From DAORHV01 sp964448405 (GTDB taxonomy: Bacteria > Patescibacteriota > Gracilibacteria > Peribacterales > Peribacteraceae), in assembly GCA_964448405.1 (NCBI GenBank), contig CAYUVW010000028.1, positions 1 through 15,566 of the forward strand: DNA of 15,566 nucleotides, written 5' to 3'. The position numbers were made by a program, and so were the translations under genes. The notes below the pieces were generated by a model, which was not told where the DNA came from, did not search any database, and saw only the letters and a program-made list of their open reading frames with translations. Shown piece by piece: positions 12,800 through 15,566 of the stretch (the first letter of the stretch is position 1; each line of letters begins with the position of its first letter).

Positions 12800-14951
12800 G
12801 AGGCAGTCGCAATACGAACGTTGTTCGGTCTGCCGTGCTCTTGAACCGAAGATCGGCACCGATCGATTCAGATGCGATGCGCGAGATATACAATCCCAAT
12901 CCGTTGCCATCGGTGTCCGATGATTGCGCGTTGTGCGCGCGGAAGAGTTTGCTGAATACCTTGTGTTGCTCTTCGGGCGGAATGCCGATGCCGTTATCGG
13001 TAATTGTCACCGTACAGCCTCCGTCGTCGTCTTGGCGCATTTCCACGCCGATGATGCCTCCTTCACGGCTGTATTTCGTGGCATTCATCAGCAGGTTTTC
13101 CAAGATGAGCTGCAACAAGACGGAGTCTGTTTTCACACTGAGTTCGGCACAATTTCCAACATTGTATGACACGGTTAACTTGCGCCGTTCAATATCGCGC
13201 GCGATCGATTTTTCAATCTCCTTCAGCATTTGCAGCGGCTTCACGATGTCCGCACCGGCAGTCAGTGTTCCCAGTTCGATGCGTGACACATTCAAGAGCG
13301 CATTGACCAAGCGCACCATGCGCTCGTTGGATGTTGCGACCTGCTCCACGTATCCCTGCTGATCTTCGTTCAGCGGTCCGACGTCTTTCGTCAGCAGCAT
13401 TTCCAGATACCAGCGCATGGAGGACAGCGGCGTGCGCAACTGGTGCGACACCAAAGAAATAAATTCGGACTTCATGCGATCAATGCGTCGGTCCTCCGTA
13501 ATATCCCGGAAGATCGTGACCGTTCCGGAGCAATGCCAACCGCGCAAAATAGGCGTAACACGCAGCGACAAAGACATCGGCGTGCCGTCCTTGCGCCGCA
13601 GTGCAAGCTGCGGATCTACAAGCGGTGCATAGGGTTTTTTGGTTTCCAGTACGCTCATGATCGGATGATCCTGGCCGATAACAGGCTGTTCCTCGTGATT
13701 CACGATGCGCAAGATCGCATCGCACGATTTCCCCGCTGCCTCGGTCTGGCTCCAGCCGGTAAGCAACTCGGCCGCTTCATTCACGAGCGTTACAACGCCA
13801 TTCGCATCGGTGACGATAAGGCCGTATTCAATGCTCTGCAGAATGGCGTCGTCCTGCGCATGCTGTTCCATAAGGGCACGCGTCCGTACGCGCACCAATT
13901 CCTCCAGGTGGTCGTGCGACTCGCGCAAGCGATGCGTCAGATCGAATGCGGCATCGTCCAGTCGCTCGATTTCATTTCCCGTGTAAATCGATCGTGCGAA
14001 GCGCCAACTTTTAGACTCCAGGCCGTCGAGCTTTCGCGTCAGGTCCAAGAGCGGTGCCGTAATCCGTTGTGCCAGACTGAACATGGTCAGCGACAACAGC
14101 AAAATAAGCACGGCGCCTGCAACGAGCAGTTTCAGCGCCAGTGTGATTAACGGTACGTCGATTTCATGTTGGTCGATTTGCACCACCAACCCCCAGCCGA
14201 TGCTGGGTATGGAGCGGTAGGCGGCCAACACGCCAATGTCCGCATAGTCTCTGGCCTGCTCAATGCCTTCGCGGCCCGCTATGGCCTTTGCCAACGGCGA
14301 TCCACCCACAAGCTGTGCTTCGTACTCACCCAAATCCAGCGGCGAAGCCCTGTCCGATCCACGTGCCTGGTGCAACAGCAACAAGTCACCGTTGTTTTTT
14401 GCCCCAAGCAATACGTCGGTGGTTTCGCCCAGTTCTTCGACGCTCAACAATTCATTCAACAGCGGTTCGGCACTGAATGTGACCACCATTTTCTCGCCGG
14501 AGCGCATGGGTGCAATGACCGAGTATGTTTCCCAGCCGCGCTGAGAAATAGATGCAACGAAGCGTGTCGCATCCGTGCTGCGCAAAGTCGCAACCGACGC
14601 CAGAAGCTCTTCCGACGGAGGAGAGCCGACCGTCGTGCGAGCCGCTCCGTCGTTGTTGACGATGGTTAAACCTTGGAATCCAACGACATTCGTTACGCTC
14701 GGGAAGCGCGTGATACTCGGGTCTTTTGCCAATGCGGCCACCTGCTCGCGCCGGTTCGACGTCATGCGCTCGAGTAATTCCTCTTTGGCGTGAATGATCG
14801 ACTGCAACTGCGCCGCAGTGCGTGCACGCATTTCACTGCGAGCCAGGAAAAACGCCGCGCAAACCGTCATGATGACGGCGAATGCGAGCAGCACCGACGT
14901 TTCTACGAACAGCGTTCTGCGGAGCGAGCCGTTGGCGGATGTTTGTCGCAT
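12744..14951 (-). CDS. Membrane sensor histidine kinase (Cache-like, HAMP, PAS, HisKA, HATPase)
   Basis: The 735-residue protein senses a signal outside the membrane and autophosphorylates on histidine to pass phosphate to a response regulator, which is not in this window. Order: TM1 (about 15-37), a large extracytoplasmic domain (about 38-265, probably a Cache-type double sensor, with SIGWGLVVQID near its end), TM2 (266-292), HAMP (about 295-345), a coiled stretch, PAS (about 365-485, with GLIVTDANGVVTLVNEAA), HisKA with SHQLRTP (His503), and a HATPase domain with NATKYS (Asn623), DNGIGIP (652-658) and GNGLGLYIS (682-690). The C-terminal tail is Thr/Pro/Gln-rich. The start at ATG 14951 puts a short basic N-terminus before TM1. 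A TATAAT promoter lies upstream, giving a leader of about 21 bases without a Shine-Dalgarno. It ends in TGA inside pgpA. Confidence 0.95.
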   Translation of the reverse strand: MRQTSANGSLRRTLFVETSVLLAFAVIMTVCAAFFLARSEMRARTAAQLQSIIHAKEELLERMTSNRREQVAALAKDPSITRFPSVTNVVGFQGLTIVNNDGAARTTVGSPPSEELLASVATLRSTDATRFVASISQRGWETYSVIAPMRSGEKMVVTFSAEPLLNELLSVEELGETTDVLLGAKNNGDLLLLHQARGSDRASPLDLGEYEAQLVGGSPLAKAIAGREGIEQARDYADIGVLAAYRSIPSIGWGLVVQIDQHEIDVPLITLALKLLVAGAVLILLLSLTMFSLAQRITAPLLDLTRKLDGLESKSWRFARSIYTGNEIERLDDAAFDLTHRLRESHDHLEELVRVRTRALMEQHAQDDAILQSIEYGLIVTDANGVVTLVNEAAELLTGWSQTEAAGKSCDAILRIVNHEEQPVIGQDHPIMSVLETKKPYAPLVDPQLALRRKDGTPMSLSLRVTPILRGWHCSGTVTIFRDITEDRRIDRMKSEFISLVSHQLRTPLSSMRWYLEMLLTKDVGPLNEDQQGYVEQVATSNERMVRLVNALLNVSRIELGTLTAGADIVKPLQMLKEIEKSIARDIERRKLTVSYNVGNCAELSVKTDSVLLQLILENLLMNATKYSREGGIIGVEMRQDDDGGCTVTITDNGIGIPPEEQHKVFSKLFRAHNAQSSDTDGNGLGLYISRIASESIGADLRFKSTADRTTFVLRLPPTTQQASQTPETPPTDQR

Positions 14952-14978
14952 GTGCACGCTTAACTGCGTAATCTTAGA

Positions 14979-15007
14979 ATTATAGCAGAAACATGCGGTT
15001 TTTTCCA
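14979..15007 (-). promoter_or_regulatory. Promoter of the histidine kinase gene
   Basis: On the minus strand TGGAAA (15007-15002), a 17-base spacer and TATAAT (14984-14979) form a good sigma70-type promoter, strengthened by TGC directly before TATAAT (extended -10). The predicted start is near 14972. Confidence 0.65.
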
Positions 15008-15033
15008 CCTCATACACTGAAAAAATTCCTACT

Positions 15034-15062
15034 AAAAAACCCTCCCCGAAGGGAGGGTTTTT
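15034..15062 (-). terminator. Terminator of the pilin gene
   Basis: CCCTCCC (15040-15046) pairs with GGGAGGG (15051-15057) around CGAA, flanked by six A's and five T's. It can work in both directions. It lies 20 bases after the pilin stop and just before the kinase promoter. Confidence 0.9.
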
Positions 15063-15081
15063 GGCTTCGTAGAAAGAAAAA

Positions 15082-15528
15082 CTAACGAGTTACAGTAATG
15101 GTCGCGCTGTTCTCGGCACCCGGAGCCGAAACCGTAATGCGGCTGGTGGTGGCGTTTTTCGAGATCAGGTAGTTCGTTCCGGTCGTCGTGGAAGTCTGCG
15201 GATCGGCCGGCAGAGAAACGACGTACGAGCCGGTCAACATGTTCAAGTTTACGCCGTTGTTGCAGCTGACGTTCACACCGCTCTTGCAGACCTTGGTGGC
15301 GGTGGTGGTGATGGTCGCCGGAATGTTTCCGTTGTTATCCAGAGCGTACTGATACACCGCGTTCAACAGAGTGTTCACGTCGCTGCGGCGCTGCGCGTTG
15401 CGAGCGTCGGCCAACTGCTTGGTCGGGTTAATGGCAACGATAACGACGGCGGCCAAAATGGCAATGATACCGATGACGAGGAGCAGCTCGATGAGCGTAA
15501 AACCTCCGCGAGTGGAACGAGTGGACAT
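15082..15528 (-). CDS. Type IV pilin-like protein (prepilin with N-methylation motif)
   Basis: The 148-residue protein is a class III-signal prepilin. A short basic leader, MSTRSTRGG, is followed by FTLIELLLVIGIIAILAAVV, which has the peptidase site between Gly9 and Phe10 and the conserved Glu at mature position 5. After the hydrophobic helix come NAQRRSDVNTLLNAVYQYALDNNG, split here as the amphipathic helix at about 44-67, a Cys pair (81 and 89) that could form a disulfide loop, and a Thr/Ser-rich beta domain. It could be a major or minor pilin or a pseudopilin, and short forms of this kind are common in CPR bacteria. No assembly genes lie next to it in the window. No Shine-Dalgarno precedes the ATG. 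TACTTG ends only four bases upstream, so its promoter is uncertain and may lie beyond the window. Confidence 0.93.
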   Translation of the reverse strand: MSTRSTRGGFTLIELLLVIGIIAILAAVVIVAINPTKQLADARNAQRRSDVNTLLNAVYQYALDNNGNIPATITTTATKVCKSGVNVSCNNGVNLNMLTGSYVVSLPADPQTSTTTGTNYLISKNATTSRITVSAPGAENSATITVTR

Positions 15529-15566
15529 GGAGCAAGTAGGGAAGGAAGAGCGCGTGAACAGTCGCG
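15529..15566. other. Upstream edge of the pilin gene
   Basis: This short sequence is cut by the window end. No complete promoter or Shine-Dalgarno site can be seen. Confidence 0.3.

Noticed and set aside
1..15566. CRISPR array, insertion sequence or phage genes
   Set aside because: No regularly spaced repeats, transposase, integrase or structural phage genes were seen in any frame.

Overview
This window most likely comes from a bacterium of the Candidate Phyla Radiation (Patescibacteria). It has moderately high GC and uses the standard genetic code. The clues are compact, mostly Shine-Dalgarno-free genes, a DnaQ-like exonuclease fused to a decayed DinG-type helicase, a lone short type IV pilin, an archaeal-type CDP-lipid synthase (CarS family) and a minimal phosphatidylglycerol gene set. 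The phylum is an inference from gene content; no 16S gene is present.

Layout. Bases 73-1275 encode NusA, ending at an intrinsic terminator. Bases 1347-1858 hold a small gene of unknown function with a good promoter and a long structured leader that can hide its ribosome binding site. Bases 1950-4265 encode the exonuclease/DinG-like protein. It converges on a polyprenyl-phosphate sugar-1-phosphate transferase (5743-4352, minus). The roughly 650 bases beyond that gene hold the RNase P RNA gene rnpB (6270-5863, minus) with its promoter and terminator, then tRNA-Thr(UGU) at 6406-6480. From about 6.5 to 8.65 kb lie two divergent secreted-protein genes that look foreign: clear or weak Shine-Dalgarno sites, TGA stops, an AT-rich intergenic stretch and no family I recognise. 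From 8.69 to 12.8 kb is a lipid-flavoured cluster: an endonuclease/exonuclease/phosphatase-fold protein, two CDP-alcohol phosphatidyltransferases facing each other, an NAD-dependent epimerase/reductase, a CarS-family CTP transferase and a PgpA-like phosphatase. A PAS-HAMP sensor histidine kinase (14951-12744, minus) overlaps the end of pgpA. A type IV pilin-like gene (15528-15082, minus) ends at a strong terminator.

How the genes work together. CarS (making a CDP-lipid), a PgsA-type transferase and PgpA would form a short route to phosphatidylglycerol-like lipid. The sugar transferase would start a surface glycan on a polyprenyl carrier, and the pilin and kinase also serve the cell surface. 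rnpB, tRNA-Thr and nusA are housekeeping genes.

Two regulatory patterns stand out. First, at least seven native genes carry a TAnnnT-like -10 box (one begins with G) ending only 6-8 bases before the start codon, which implies leaderless mRNAs. Second, the gene at 1478-1858 breaks that rule: it has a TTGACA promoter and a leader of about 97 nt that folds into a long hairpin pairing with its own GGAG.
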